Position numbers and translations under genes: made by a program
Notes under the pieces: model-generated
The model's database searches: none
What the model was told of the DNA's origin: nothing
Seen by the model: the letters and a program-made list of their open reading frames with translations, nothing else
NCBI GenBank assembly: GCA_937121175.1
Contig: CAKZKD010000039.1
Span: 1 to 64,000, forward strand
Origin: an uncultured Flavobacteriales bacterium
GTDB lineage: Bacteria > Bacteroidota > Bacteroidia > Flavobacteriales_G > Salibacteraceae
Direction: 5' to 3'
Length of the DNA: 64,000 bases
Part shown: positions 19,813 to 28,190 of the stretch, piece after piece
Numbering within the stretch: position 1 is the first letter of the stretch
Layout of the letters: every line of letters starts with the position of its first letter

Positions 19813-19915
19813 TCAGAATTTGAAAGTATTACAAAACGAATCGCTAGTCGGATGATAAGCGGTCTTTTTTCGTTTTGAATAAATAATCGGTTCGTAAATG
19901 GAAATAAGTGGGAAA

Positions 19916-19984
19916 CTACTTCGACCGTTTAAACACGGGCACAGTGCTACAGGGCTCTACGTACATGGATGACTTAACTACTGG
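19916..19984 (-). pseudogene. Decayed copy of the 3' end of the DUF2480 gene
   Basis: Reading the minus strand from 19984 to the TAG at 19916-19918 gives PVVKSSMYVEPCSTVPVFK plus three residues. The intact DUF2480 gene at 23008 ends PVAKSIMYGEPCSTVPVYK plus three residues: 15 of the last 22 residues match and both end at a stop. No start or upstream homology remains. The first bases overlap the 3' end of the LTA-synthase-like gene in another frame. It marks one edge of the two-gene insert discussed in the findings. Confidence 0.8.
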
Positions 19985-22038
19985 AGCTGTAAATTCTCAA
20001 GTGTTGAGTCTGAAGAAAACCAAATCTTGTCGTTCCTGCAAACAAATTCATTGAGGTATAAATAGCTCTGCATAACGTCTTTGGCCTTTTTACTTGCCGC
20101 TTCTTTACATAATTCGAGCTTCATACAGGAGTCTAATTGATAAACTTCACCACCCCAAATAACCTGGTTTTCGTATATAAAATTTGGGTATTGCATGGAG
20201 TAAAGGTTTAACGGGGTAAATGATTTCGTTTCAAAAGACTTTCCTGTGTCCAACCCACTTCCAATCCATGGTTTTTCAACCGGAAGTTTAATATTAAAGT
20301 TTCCTTGCAATAGCGCAAGAAGGGTTGGCAAAACATCCAACTGAGAATTGAGGCTTTTAAATTCTGATGATGCAGTAAACAATTCAGAATATATTAGTAA
20401 AGGTATTCTATAAACATCCAATGGATTTTTATTTACCCCAACATCTAATGCATGATCGCCAAGGATTATGAAAATTGTATTATCAAAATCATCACGCTTT
20501 TGATATTTTTCAAAGAATCCTTTCAAAGCATCATCTGCGTAAAAGATTGTGGCTAATATTTTAGAATAAATATCTTGGGCTTTTTGCCGCTCTGAATTTC
20601 CAAGTAATTCAAGCCTACCTTTTTGATAATCCGAACTATAATACACACTATCGGCTAGGTTATATGGACTATGAATACTAAGGGTTTGATATAAACTCAA
20701 ATATGGAGAATTATCCCCAAGGGAATCTAATTTAGAAAGTGAAAAATTAAAAAGGTCAACATCACTGTAACCCCAAACCATTGCGTCGTTTGTACTTTTC
20801 TTTCTGGTGAATATTTTGCTTTGATGAATGCTTTTTTCCCCATAAATATTATCTACCCCCAACTGCTCAAGGTACAATGCCGTATTATCAAAATCCTTCC
20901 ATCCACCATAGAAATAGTTCGTCAAATATCCATTAGACTTTAATAATTCAATAAGAGAGAGTTGATGAGGATATCGATTTTTACTTGGTAAATTTAAGTC
21001 CATATTTAAAAATCCCCTCTTACCAACCCCTGCTGGAGAGGAGGCTAACAAGCTCGGAATCACTCCATAAGATTTTTCGGCAATCGAAATAAAGTTTGAC
21101 CAGTACAAACTTTTTTCTATTAGGCTATCTGTGAATGGCATAAGACCTTTCACTGATGATTCTGATCCAGTGAAGGAAGACGAAAGACTTTCCGTTATGA
21201 CAATTACTACATTAGGCTTATCTTCTTGCTTATTACAATATTTTCCTAGGACATTTTTATATGGTTCGCTATGAACCAGAGGGAAATTAATGTCGAAAAA
21301 GGAAAACCCTTTTTGGGATTGTTGAATTTTTATTAAATGTTGTGCCTTTTCAAAACTTGACAATGCATCATTAGGTTGGAACCCTGTTTTTATACTTTTA
21401 ATATAGAATACTGGCTTAGAGTTTCCAAGTTGAAAATCAAATATGGAATCAAAATATTTAAGCTCCTTAAATTGGTTAGAGAAATTACCCCACGCAATTA
21501 TCAGAATAAGAAAATACGGTGTCCCAACATAATTAACGAATTTAATTGGCAATTTACATTTTCTAAGAATGGTCCAAATACCAGCACTCAATAACGTTAG
21601 AAATAGTATCAATTCGAGAACACGATTAGATGAAATCTCAGCCATTACAACAAAAACAAGCTCGTCAATACCCAATTCGAAGACACTTTGTACTAGCAAC
21701 ACTTTTGTAATTAAAAAATAAATCGTATCAACTAGTAAGAAAAGGTAAAAAACAAGGCCCGTTAACTGAAGTAAAATTTGGCTGCCCTTTCTGGATACCA
21801 GAGAAACCAATAGGTATGGAAATAATACAATTGAGGAGGATAGACATAACCACAAACTATCATAATTAACACTGCGTTCAATGAAATGGGTCCATTTGAC
21901 ATCCTCTGCCTGAAGAGAGAAATAGCTATACTCCACGAATCGAAGCAGAATCTGTAACAGTAGAATTCGAGAAACGAATAGGATGAAAAATTCCAAATCC
22001 GGTTTAAATCGAGCTAAAGTCTTTGAAAGATACACCAC
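19978..22038 (-). CDS. LTA-synthase-like membrane sulfatase-fold phosphotransferase
   Basis: A 686-residue protein with about five N-terminal transmembrane helices (up to residue 190), a linker, and an extracytoplasmic alkaline-phosphatase/sulfatase domain from about residue 275. Metal and active-site motifs visible are VIVITESLS with Glu283, AEKSYGVIPSLL around Ser323, and LGDHALD with Asp528-His529. In lipoteichoic-acid synthases the nucleophile at the position of Ser323 is Thr; here Ser seems to replace it. The likely activity is transfer of a glycerol-phosphate or phosphoethanolamine group to an envelope glycan or lipid, or hydrolysis. The GDPD lipoprotein directly upstream (9-base gap) suggests phosphoglycerol chemistry. 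Confidence 0.8.
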   Translation of the reverse strand: MVYLSKTLARFKPDLEFFILFVSRILLLQILLRFVEYSYFSLQAEDVKWTHFIERSVNYDSLWLCLSSSIVLFPYLLVSLVSRKGSQILLQLTGLVFYLFLLVDTIYFLITKVLLVQSVFELGIDELVFVVMAEISSNRVLELILFLTLLSAGIWTILRKCKLPIKFVNYVGTPYFLILIIAWGNFSNQFKELKYFDSIFDFQLGNSKPVFYIKSIKTGFQPNDALSSFEKAQHLIKIQQSQKGFSFFDINFPLVHSEPYKNVLGKYCNKQEDKPNVVIVITESLSSSFTGSESSVKGLMPFTDSLIEKSLYWSNFISIAEKSYGVIPSLLASSPAGVGKRGFLNMDLNLPSKNRYPHQLSLIELLKSNGYLTNYFYGGWKDFDNTALYLEQLGVDNIYGEKSIHQSKIFTRKKSTNDAMVWGYSDVDLFNFSLSKLDSLGDNSPYLSLYQTLSIHSPYNLADSVYYSSDYQKGRLELLGNSERQKAQDIYSKILATIFYADDALKGFFEKYQKRDDFDNTIFIILGDHALDVGVNKNPLDVYRIPLLIYSELFTASSEFKSLNSQLDVLPTLLALLQGNFNIKLPVEKPWIGSGLDTGKSFETKSFTPLNLYSMQYPNFIYENQVIWGGEVYQLDSCMKLELCKEAASKKAKDVMQSYLYLNEFVCRNDKIWFSSDSTLENLQLQ

Positions 22039-22047
22039 TGATTTACG

Positions 22048-22917
22048 TTAATTATGGTTAGTTACGAATTCCGTAATGAATTTGGCATTCAGTTCATCTG
22101 TTTGAATGAAATCCGGATTCATTTTAAATGCCTTAATAAGAGTACCGGAGTCGTTAGGTGTCCACAATTGTATTTGAAGGCCTTGTGTGCGTGCAGCCCG
22201 GATGGTTACCTCTGATAGCTCTGGGTCAGAAATGTTGTGTGAAACTCCGTCATATCCCTTGTCTATCGTTTTTTTAATTCGTTTTGAGAATTGATCATAT
22301 CCTAGAAGAAAGCATTTAATCCTTTTGTCTCGAAACTTTATTTGATCTAATACATTTTGGTAGTCGGTTTCGACGAGTACATAATTCTGTAAGCCATATT
22401 TTTGAGTGAGCGAAACAATAGAATCTGCCAGGTTAGTCAAATAAGTATGATTGGCATTTTTCATTGGAAAACAAGTCTTATCAAAATAGCCCTTCACATC
22501 AATTGATATGGTCTTATCCAACCTGTTTGCCTGTAGATACTCAAATATTTGTTCTAGTTTGGTTAAAGGATGAAACTTCGAGTTGAAAGTACTTTTTTCA
22601 ATAAAGGAATCGGTAGCTGTAGGAATGCAAAAAGTGTCTCCAAGGTATTGGTACATTCCATCATGAAATAGCCAAACGGTTCCCTCTGCACTTTGCTGTA
22701 CATCTACTTCTACTCCATCGAAATGTTCAAATCCTTGAATAATTGTTGGTAAGGTATTTTCACGAAGAGGAAAAACACTTTTAGTTTCAAAACTTCCACC
22801 TCGATGACCAAGAAATTTAGTTATCACTGCCGAATCAGTAGAATCTGAAGGAATATCACATTGGACCATTAATAATGAAACCAAGATAAAACCAATCACT
22901 GCCGAATTCAACTTCAT
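22048..22917 (-). CDS. Glycerophosphodiester phosphodiesterase family lipoprotein
   Basis: A GDPD-like TIM-barrel protein of 289 residues. I start it at ATG 22917, which gives a clean lipoprotein signal ending VQC at about residue 20; the ORF extends five codons further. Catalytic motifs are LGHRGG, then VEVDVQQSAEG and LFHDGM, the His, Glu/Asp and His set of the family. A late IQTDELN motif is also typical. It would cleave glycerophosphodiesters in the periplasm. Operon with the LTA-synthase-like gene; both may act on phosphoglycerol-containing envelope material. Confidence 0.85.
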   Translation of the reverse strand: MKLNSAVIGFILVSLLMVQCDIPSDSTDSAVITKFLGHRGGSFETKSVFPLRENTLPTIIQGFEHFDGVEVDVQQSAEGTVWLFHDGMYQYLGDTFCIPTATDSFIEKSTFNSKFHPLTKLEQIFEYLQANRLDKTISIDVKGYFDKTCFPMKNANHTYLTNLADSIVSLTQKYGLQNYVLVETDYQNVLDQIKFRDKRIKCFLLGYDQFSKRIKKTIDKGYDGVSHNISDPELSEVTIRAARTQGLQIQLWTPNDSGTLIKAFKMNPDFIQTDELNAKFITEFVTNHN

Positions 22918-23007
22918 TCTGATACAATACATATATAGCCAACCGTCATGACCAGCAAATAAACATAATAGAATTGATTCAGGAAAAGGAAAATAATTTC
23001 CAATAAT

Positions 23008-23523
23008 TTAGTTCGGTTTTTTGTAAACAGGCACAGTACTGCAGGGCTCTCCGTACATAATTGATTTAGCCACGGGTTGTAATTTATTAGTCATTGCCAC
23101 CCACGCAGATTCGGAAACGGGCTTATCACCGCAGCCTTTAATGACAATTCTTTTGTCAGTGTAATCCTCTTGGTTTAGTACTTCGATTGACTTGACAAGT
23201 AAAGCTTGTTCAACTTCGTTTTTTGTACCAAAATGAATGGAAACTGCAAATTCTTGCAAGGCTGAAGTTAACAGCATGTATGCCCAACTTGGTACTATGG
23301 CATCTGCTGAACAAATAAGTCCAACGTGCTTGCCTTCATACTCAGTCCAATCGTTTCCTTTTATAAAGTCACGAAAATCTTTTTCCTTAAGTGCGATTCC
23401 TTGCCATAAATTTTGAGCAATATCGTATTCTACAATTTCTTCTGAAGGGAAAAAATCAGCCATATCTAGCTGAATAAGACCTGACTTAGCAACTCGATTT
23501 ATTATTTCTCCTTCAGCCGCCAT
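23008..23523 (-). CDS. DUF2480 family protein (SUF operon tail gene)
   Basis: A 171-residue cytoplasmic protein. I start it at ATG 23523 (MAAEGEIINRVAKSGL), where TAATG joins it to the stop of the DUF59 gene; an 18-residue extension runs into that gene. The family is conserved at the end of SUF operons in Bacteroidota and has no proven function. GCGDKPV near residue 130 and the EPCSTVPVYK end are conserved-looking, and the four Cys residues (LICSAD, KGCGD, EPCST) fit a role with Fe-S proteins, though this is inference. A decayed copy of its 3' end lies 3.1 kb downstream. Confidence 0.85.
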   Translation of the reverse strand: MAAEGEIINRVAKSGLIQLDMADFFPSEEIVEYDIAQNLWQGIALKEKDFRDFIKGNDWTEYEGKHVGLICSADAIVPSWAYMLLTSALQEFAVSIHFGTKNEVEQALLVKSIEVLNQEDYTDKRIVIKGCGDKPVSESAWVAMTNKLQPVAKSIMYGEPCSTVPVYKKPN

Positions 23524-23834
23524 TACATAAAACCCAATTCCAATTGTGCCTCTTCCGACATCATATCTTTTTCCCAAGCTGGTTCAAAGGTGATGGTAAC
23601 CTTAGCATCGCTGACGATTTGAATGCCTTTGATTTTTTCTTCCACCTCGGCTGGTAAACTCTCCGCAACCGGACAACTTGGAGAAGTAAGGGTCATTAAA
23701 ACATCAACCTGTGAAGTATCGCTCACCGCAATGTCATATATCAAACCTAGCTCATATATATCGACTGGAATCTCTGGGTCGTAAACGGTTTTTAGAACCT
23801 CGATAACTGTATTTTCAATTATTTTTTTGTCCAT
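23523..23834 (-). CDS. MIP18/DUF59 family Fe-S assembly protein (SufT-like)
   Basis: A 103-residue DUF59 (PaaD/YitW/SufT-like) protein. The fold is evident from VYDPEIPVDIYELGLIYDI, the DVLMTLTSPSCPVAESLP segment with the conserved Cys, and VTITFEPAWEKDMMSEEAQLELG. Members help mature Fe-S clusters on target proteins. It sits one base downstream of sufE and overlaps the DUF2480 start by one base, so it is clearly part of the SUF operon. Confidence 0.9.
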   Translation of the reverse strand: MDKKIIENTVIEVLKTVYDPEIPVDIYELGLIYDIAVSDTSQVDVLMTLTSPSCPVAESLPAEVEEKIKGIQIVSDAKVTITFEPAWEKDMMSEEAQLELGFM

Positions 23835-23835
23835 C

Positions 23836-24258
23836 TTAAATTGCTTTTGCCAAGTAAGCTAAGGCGTATGTTTTTATTTTTTTAATCATCGAAACTAGTC
23901 CATTTGAACGGGTTGGTGATAAGTGTTCTTTCAATCCAATTTTTTCAACGAAGTAAAGGTCTGCTTTTAGTATTTCATCTGCAGTTGCGTTACTGAGCAC
24001 TCGAACCACCATTCCAACAATACCTTTGGTAATGATGGCGTCTGAATCGGCTTGAAAGTGTAACTGCTCACCTTCTTTTGACGGTATTAGCCAAACTCTA
24101 CTTTGACAGCCTTGAACTATGTAATCATCTGATTTCAAGTCATCGGAAATGCCTTCAACATCTTTCCCCAGGTCTATGATGTACTCGTACTTTTCCATCC
24201 AGTCGTCGAACATGGAGAATTCCTCAATCAGCTCATCTTGTCTTTCTTTTATAGTCAT
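23836..24258 (-). CDS. sufE: Cysteine desulfuration protein SufE
   Basis: A 140-residue sulfur acceptor that takes the persulfide from SufS Cys and hands it to SufB. The key residue is Cys51 in VQGCQSRVW. The rest (IVGMVVRVLSNATADEIL, LSPTRSNGLVSMI) is normal for SufE. It is separated from sufS by an inserted GxxExxY gene and repeat sequence, and is followed after one base by the DUF59 gene. Confidence 0.95.
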   Translation of the reverse strand: MTIKERQDELIEEFSMFDDWMEKYEYIIDLGKDVEGISDDLKSDDYIVQGCQSRVWLIPSKEGEQLHFQADSDAIITKGIVGMVVRVLSNATADEILKADLYFVEKIGLKEHLSPTRSNGLVSMIKKIKTYALAYLAKAI

Positions 24259-24267
24259 TTTGTTTCT

Positions 24268-24312
24268 CCCGCAGATTACACAAATTTCGCAGATTTAACC
24301 ACAGATTTTTAT
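24268..24312. repeat. Small gcagatt-rich interspersed repeat, copy 1
   Basis: Imperfect direct copies of CGCAGATT/CACAGATT spaced 10-17 bases apart, starting CCCGCAGATT, in the gap between sufE and the GxxExxY gene. It runs into the GxxExxY stop codon. The same kind of sequence occurs at 24703, 24778, 28125 and 28728. Confidence 0.7.
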
Positions 24313-24692
24313 TCTATGAGACCATTAACATTTCTGTAAATCCCTTCTTTGATGTTGTCTTCATTAAAATTCACAAGTATTCCAAGTTTCAAGTCGGTTA
24401 GTTTTAAATAGGTCAATAATTGCTTGTGGTGAACTTTCATTAATTTTTCGACTGATTTTAATTCAATAATTACTTTATTTTCTACCAGCAAGTCTAATCT
24501 AAAGCCTAAATCCACCCGTGTTTCTTTGTAATCGACAGGTAAGTTTACTTCCTTTCTGACATCTAATCCTCGGTCAATTAGCTCAATCATTAAAGCAACT
24601 TGATAAACCGATTCAAACAGTCCTGGACCCAGTTCATTATACACGTCGAAGATTGCTCCTCTTATTTCGTATGATATTTCGTTCTCTGTCAT
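24309..24692 (-). CDS. GxxExxY protein inside the SUF operon
   Basis: A 127-residue protein started at ATG 24692 (MTENEISYEIRGAIFDVYN). The first 18 residues of the longer frame are encoded by repeat sequence and are dropped. The signature is ELGPGLFESVYQ (GxxExxY). LGFRLDLLVENKVIIELKS looks like a PD-(D/E)xK nuclease-type core (D...E.K). The family is common in Bacteroidota, often multi-copy, and of unknown function. It has no known Fe-S role and is flanked on both sides by small repeats, so it looks like an insertion between sufS and sufE rather than a SUF gene. Confidence 0.87.
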   Translation of the reverse strand: MTENEISYEIRGAIFDVYNELGPGLFESVYQVALMIELIDRGLDVRKEVNLPVDYKETRVDLGFRLDLLVENKVIIELKSVEKLMKVHHKQLLTYLKLTDLKLGILVNFNEDNIKEGIYRNVNGLIE

Positions 24693-24702
24693 AGATACCT
24701 CT

Positions 24703-24737
24703 GGCAGATTATACTGATTTCGCTGATTTTTTACTCG
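24703..24737. repeat. gcagatt-type repeat, copy 2
   Basis: Just upstream of the GxxExxY start. Contains GGCAGATT, ACTGATTT and GCTGATTT units at about 10-base intervals, a degenerate form of copy 1. Confidence 0.55.
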
Positions 24738-24777
24738 CAAGTTCAAACCAACTTATGACATGAATTACGTATGACCA

Positions 24778-24810
24778 AAAAAATCTGCGGTTATTTGCGT
24801 TATTAGCGGG
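24778..24810. repeat. gcagatt-type repeat, copy 3 (inverted)
   Basis: Carries AAATCTGCGG and TTATTTGCGTTATTAGCGGG, the reverse orientation of copy 1, directly before the sufS stop. Copies 1 and 3 thus form an inverted pair around the GxxExxY gene. Confidence 0.6.
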
Positions 24811-24815
24811 CATAA

Positions 24816-26033
24816 CTATCCAAACATCTTTTTAACTCGTAAAATCCCATCGTACAACTTATCAATTTCTTCTTTCGTATTGTAAAAAGCAAAGGATGCT
24901 CTCACTGTTCCAGGAATTCCAAATCGAGTCATAATTGGTTCCGTACAGTGATGTCCAGTTCGCACAGCTATACCCAATTTATCTAATATTGTTCCTGTAT
25001 CATATGGGTGAATTCCCTCTAGTAGAAAAGATATTACTGATGCTTTGTTCTTGGCAGTACCATAGATTTTCGAACCTTCAATTTGACTCAGTTTTTCAGT
25101 TCCGTATTCCAATAATTCTTGCTCGTATTCGGCAATTACATCCAAACCAATTGCGGTTACGTAATCGATTGCAGATTTAAGGCCTAAAACACCTGCAATA
25201 TTTGGAGTGCCAGCTTCAAACTTGAAGGGCAATTCATTATAGGTTGTTTTTTCGAAAGAGACCGACTTTATCATGTCTCCACCACCTTGGTATGGAGGCA
25301 ATTTATTCAACCAATCTTCTTTTCCGTACAAAACACCTATGCCCGTTGGACCAAATAATTTATGACCTGACAATGCATAAAACTCACAATCTAAATCTTG
25401 GACGTTTACACCCATATGCGGTGTAGCTTGCGCTCCATCTAATAACACAGGGATATTTTTACTGTGGGCAGCGTGAATTACTTCTTCTACAGGGTTTATG
25501 GTTCCCAATGCATTGGATACGTGATTAACTGCAACCAATTTTGTCCTATCCGAAAGTAGATTGTGGAATTCTTCCATTATCCACTCACCTTGGTCATTGA
25601 TTGGAATAACTTTTAGTTTAGCACCTGTACCTTCACAAGCCATTTGCCATGGAACAATGTTCGAATGGTGTTCTAATTCGGAAATTAGTACCTCATCGCC
25701 TTCTTTAAGTATTGACCTAAATCCATTTGCTACCAAGTTTATTCCGTCGGTTGTCCCTTTGGTAAAAATAATTTCGTGGTCGTGGGTTGCGTTTAAATGT
25801 GCTTGAACGGTTTTTCTTGCTGCCTCATATTCTTCAGTAGCTGCAGCAGACAACGAATGTACACCTCGGTGAATATTGGAGTGTTCGTTTGCGTAATAAT
25901 TCGCAATTCTGTCTATTACTACTTTGGGCTTTTGGGTTGAAGCAGCATTGTCGAAATAAACCAAAGGCTTGCCGTTTACTTCTTGGTGAAGAACGGGGAA
26001 ATCTTTTCTTATTTTTTCTATGTTAATTTTCAT
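24816..26033 (-). CDS. sufS: Cysteine desulfurase SufS
   Basis: A 405-residue PLP enzyme that takes sulfur from L-cysteine for Fe-S cluster assembly. The PLP lysine is Lys225 in SGHKLFGPTG, after the LLDGAQATPHM motif with its cofactor-binding Asp. The persulfide Cys is in RTGHHCTEP about 45 residues from the C-terminus. VYFDNAASTQKP at the N-terminus is the group II signature. Gene order relative to sufD is conserved, but a palindromic repeat element (26041-26116) separates them. Confidence 0.96.
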   Translation of the reverse strand: MKINIEKIRKDFPVLHQEVNGKPLVYFDNAASTQKPKVVIDRIANYYANEHSNIHRGVHSLSAAATEEYEAARKTVQAHLNATHDHEIIFTKGTTDGINLVANGFRSILKEGDEVLISELEHHSNIVPWQMACEGTGAKLKVIPINDQGEWIMEEFHNLLSDRTKLVAVNHVSNALGTINPVEEVIHAAHSKNIPVLLDGAQATPHMGVNVQDLDCEFYALSGHKLFGPTGIGVLYGKEDWLNKLPPYQGGGDMIKSVSFEKTTYNELPFKFEAGTPNIAGVLGLKSAIDYVTAIGLDVIAEYEQELLEYGTEKLSQIEGSKIYGTAKNKASVISFLLEGIHPYDTGTILDKLGIAVRTGHHCTEPIMTRFGIPGTVRASFAFYNTKEEIDKLYDGILRVKKMFG

Positions 26034-26040
26034 TTTCTAT

Positions 26041-26116
26041 CGTCATTCCCGCGTAGGCGGGAATCTGTTTATTTATGGCTTTAGATTCCCAACTCGCTCT
26101 GCTCTTGGGAATGACG
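26041..26116. repeat. Palindromic intergenic element (gtcattccc type)
   Basis: Terminal inverted repeats CGTCATTCCC (26041-26050) and GGGAATGACG (26107-26116), with nested pairs CCCGC/GCGGG (26048-26061) and GGGAATCT/AGATTCCC (26059-26090). It fills the sufD-sufS gap and looks like a REP/MITE-like element without coding capacity. Confidence 0.75.
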
Positions 26117-26123
26117 GGTAGCA

Positions 26124-27350
26124 CTACACCTTAAATTTTTCGTCAACCAAATCTTCAACGTGCGTTCTAAAAGCGTCCAGCTTAATTTCGTCCAACACGT
26201 CAAAAACAAATGCACGAATCAACATTTTTCGAGCGCTCGATTCGCTAACTCCACGAGTTTGTAAATAGAACATTGCTTCTTCGTCTAGCTGCCCAGTTGT
26301 AGAACCGTGCGAGCATAAAACGTCATCAGCATATATCTCCAATTCGGGTTTAGAGTTTACTGTAGCTTCATCGCTCAACAATATATTTTGATTACTCTGA
26401 AAACCATTAATCTTCTGAGCATCAGGCTGAACCATAACCTTACCGTTAAAAACCGCAGTGGCTTTGTCGTCAATAATTCCCTTGTAGTTTTCACTTGAAC
26501 TACAATTCGGAGCAATATGGTCAACGTAGGTGTGGTTATCAAAATGTTCGGTTCCCGAAGCTAGATAAACACCGTTCAATTTCGTTTCGCAATTCTGACC
26601 TTGTACAGCAATGTTCAGGTTGTTTCTAAGAATCTTTCCTTCTAAACAAATGGTATGAATTGCAAAACGGCTGTCTCTTTTTTGTTGAACAGCAGTCGTA
26701 TTAATCAAGTAATTCTGGTCACCACCTTGTTGTAATTGGTGTACATTCAATTCGGCATTTTCGCCCACCTTCATTTCAGAAACTACGTTCCAAAAGTTGT
26801 TTTCATTTCCAATATTCTGAAAATTGAAAATAAACTGAGCTGAAGCACTTTGTGCCACATCAATTTTAATTCTTGGTTGTGCTTGCAAGCCATTATTTGA
26901 GTTTACAAAATTCAACTGAATCGGTTTGTCGATAATGGTACCTTCAGCAATTTTGATTTTTACACCAGATGTAAAATAAGCGGTATTCAAAGCTGCAAAA
27001 AACTCATGTTGGTATTCAACCATGGAACCTCTTACTTCCTCAATCGGTTTTATTTCAATTCCTTTTGGCAAATCACCAATCAAGTCGCCAAAAAATCCAT
27101 TAACGCAATTGATTACCAATGAGTTTTCATCTATCGAGGGAACAGAAACATCTGAATTAGCTTCTTCAATAGAAAACTCGCCGTTCTGGATTTTCGTTAA
27201 TCGGGTGTACTTCCAGTACTCGTCTCGAGTAGAAGGAAAATCAAGATTCTGCAAAGCAATTTGAGCCGCAATACTTTCGCCAGATAGTCCTTCTGAAACC
27301 CTGAATTGCTCCAAGAACAATTCTTTTTTATCGTTTACAGCTACAGACAT
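26124..27350 (-). CDS. sufD: Fe-S cluster assembly protein SufD
   Basis: A 408-residue beta-helix subunit of the SufBC2D scaffold. Family features are the N-terminal FPSTRDEYWKYTRL motif, the HFDNHTYVDHIAPNCSSSENYKGI core and the CSHGSTTGQLDEEAMFYLQTRG segment with the conserved His near the C-terminus. The ATG shares one base with the sufC stop (TAATG), so the two are translationally coupled. Confidence 0.95.
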   Translation of the reverse strand: MSVAVNDKKELFLEQFRVSEGLSGESIAAQIALQNLDFPSTRDEYWKYTRLTKIQNGEFSIEEANSDVSVPSIDENSLVINCVNGFFGDLIGDLPKGIEIKPIEEVRGSMVEYQHEFFAALNTAYFTSGVKIKIAEGTIIDKPIQLNFVNSNNGLQAQPRIKIDVAQSASAQFIFNFQNIGNENNFWNVVSEMKVGENAELNVHQLQQGGDQNYLINTTAVQQKRDSRFAIHTICLEGKILRNNLNIAVQGQNCETKLNGVYLASGTEHFDNHTYVDHIAPNCSSSENYKGIIDDKATAVFNGKVMVQPDAQKINGFQSNQNILLSDEATVNSKPELEIYADDVLCSHGSTTGQLDEEAMFYLQTRGVSESSARKMLIRAFVFDVLDEIKLDAFRTHVEDLVDEKFKV

Positions 27351-28108
27351 TACGCAAGTTCTTTATCTCCTTTAGTCAACCAATCGTAACCTTTTTCTTC
27401 TAACTCCAGCGCTAGTTCCTTACCTCCAGTTTTTACAATTTTTCCTTGATACAAAACATGCACATAATCTGGAACTATGTAATCTAGTAATCGCTGGTAG
27501 TGCGTTATTACCACAGTTGCATTTTCTTTAGTCTTTAGACGATTTACACCGTTGGCAACAATTCTTAGGGCATCAATATCCAATCCTGAATCGGTTTCAT
27601 CAAGAATGGCCAATTTAGGCTCAAGCATGGCCATCTGGAATATCTCATTACGTTTCTTTTCACCGCCGGAGAACCCTTCGTTTACAGAACGGCTAGCCAG
27701 GTTGTCTTTTAACTCTACCAACTCTTTTTTCTCTTTTACCCTTTTCAAGAATTCTTTAGCAGCCATTTTCTCTTCGCCCTTGTAAGCTCTGACTTCGTTG
27801 ATTGCTGTTTTCAAGAAATTGATATTGCTAACTCCCGGGATTTCAATTGGATATTGAAACGCAAGAAACAAACCTTCAGCTGCTCTTTCTTCCGGAGCAA
27901 GGTCTAACATATCTTTTCCATCAAAATCGACAGTGCCACCATCGACTTGATAATCTTCTCGTCCAGCTAAAACTGAAGCTAATGTACTTTTCCCTGAACC
28001 ATTTGGTCCCATAATAGCGTGCACTTCTCCGGCTTTTACTTCTAGATTTAAGCCTTTAAGGATTTCTTTTCCTTCTACGCTTGCTTTAAGGTCTTTTATT
28101 GATAGCAT
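27350..28108 (-). CDS. sufC: Fe-S assembly ATPase SufC
   Basis: A 252-residue ABC-type ATPase that drives conformational change in SufBCD. Walker A GPNGSGKST is at about 35-43, with the Q-loop in FLAFQYPIEIPGV. The signature NEGFSGGEKKRNEI, Walker B LAILDETDSGLDIDAL and the H-loop VITHYQRLL follow. All match SufC rather than a transporter ATPase, including the SGGEKKRNE signature. Confidence 0.97.
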   Translation of the reverse strand: MLSIKDLKASVEGKEILKGLNLEVKAGEVHAIMGPNGSGKSTLASVLAGREDYQVDGGTVDFDGKDMLDLAPEERAAEGLFLAFQYPIEIPGVSNINFLKTAINEVRAYKGEEKMAAKEFLKRVKEKKELVELKDNLASRSVNEGFSGGEKKRNEIFQMAMLEPKLAILDETDSGLDIDALRIVANGVNRLKTKENATVVITHYQRLLDYIVPDYVHVLYQGKIVKTGGKELALELEEKGYDWLTKGDKELA

Positions 28109-28124
28109 TTGTTTCTTTTTAACT

Positions 28125-28171
28125 CCCGCGGATTGCGCAAATAGCGCTGATTTTACCGCAGATTTTTTATT
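28125..28171. repeat. gcagatt-type repeat, copy 4
   Basis: CCCGCGGATTGCGC, AGCGCTGATTTT and ACCGCAGATTTTTTA units in the gap between the unknown gene and sufC. Same composition and orientation as copy 1. Confidence 0.65.
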
Positions 28172-28190
28172 GTCTTTTTCCCTGTAATAC

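Noticed and set aside
19916-23577. Integrase-type genomic island with attL/attR at DUF2480
   Set aside because: The two DUF2480 ends are too diverged to be an att core, and no integrase lies within; kept only as a possible old insertion scar.
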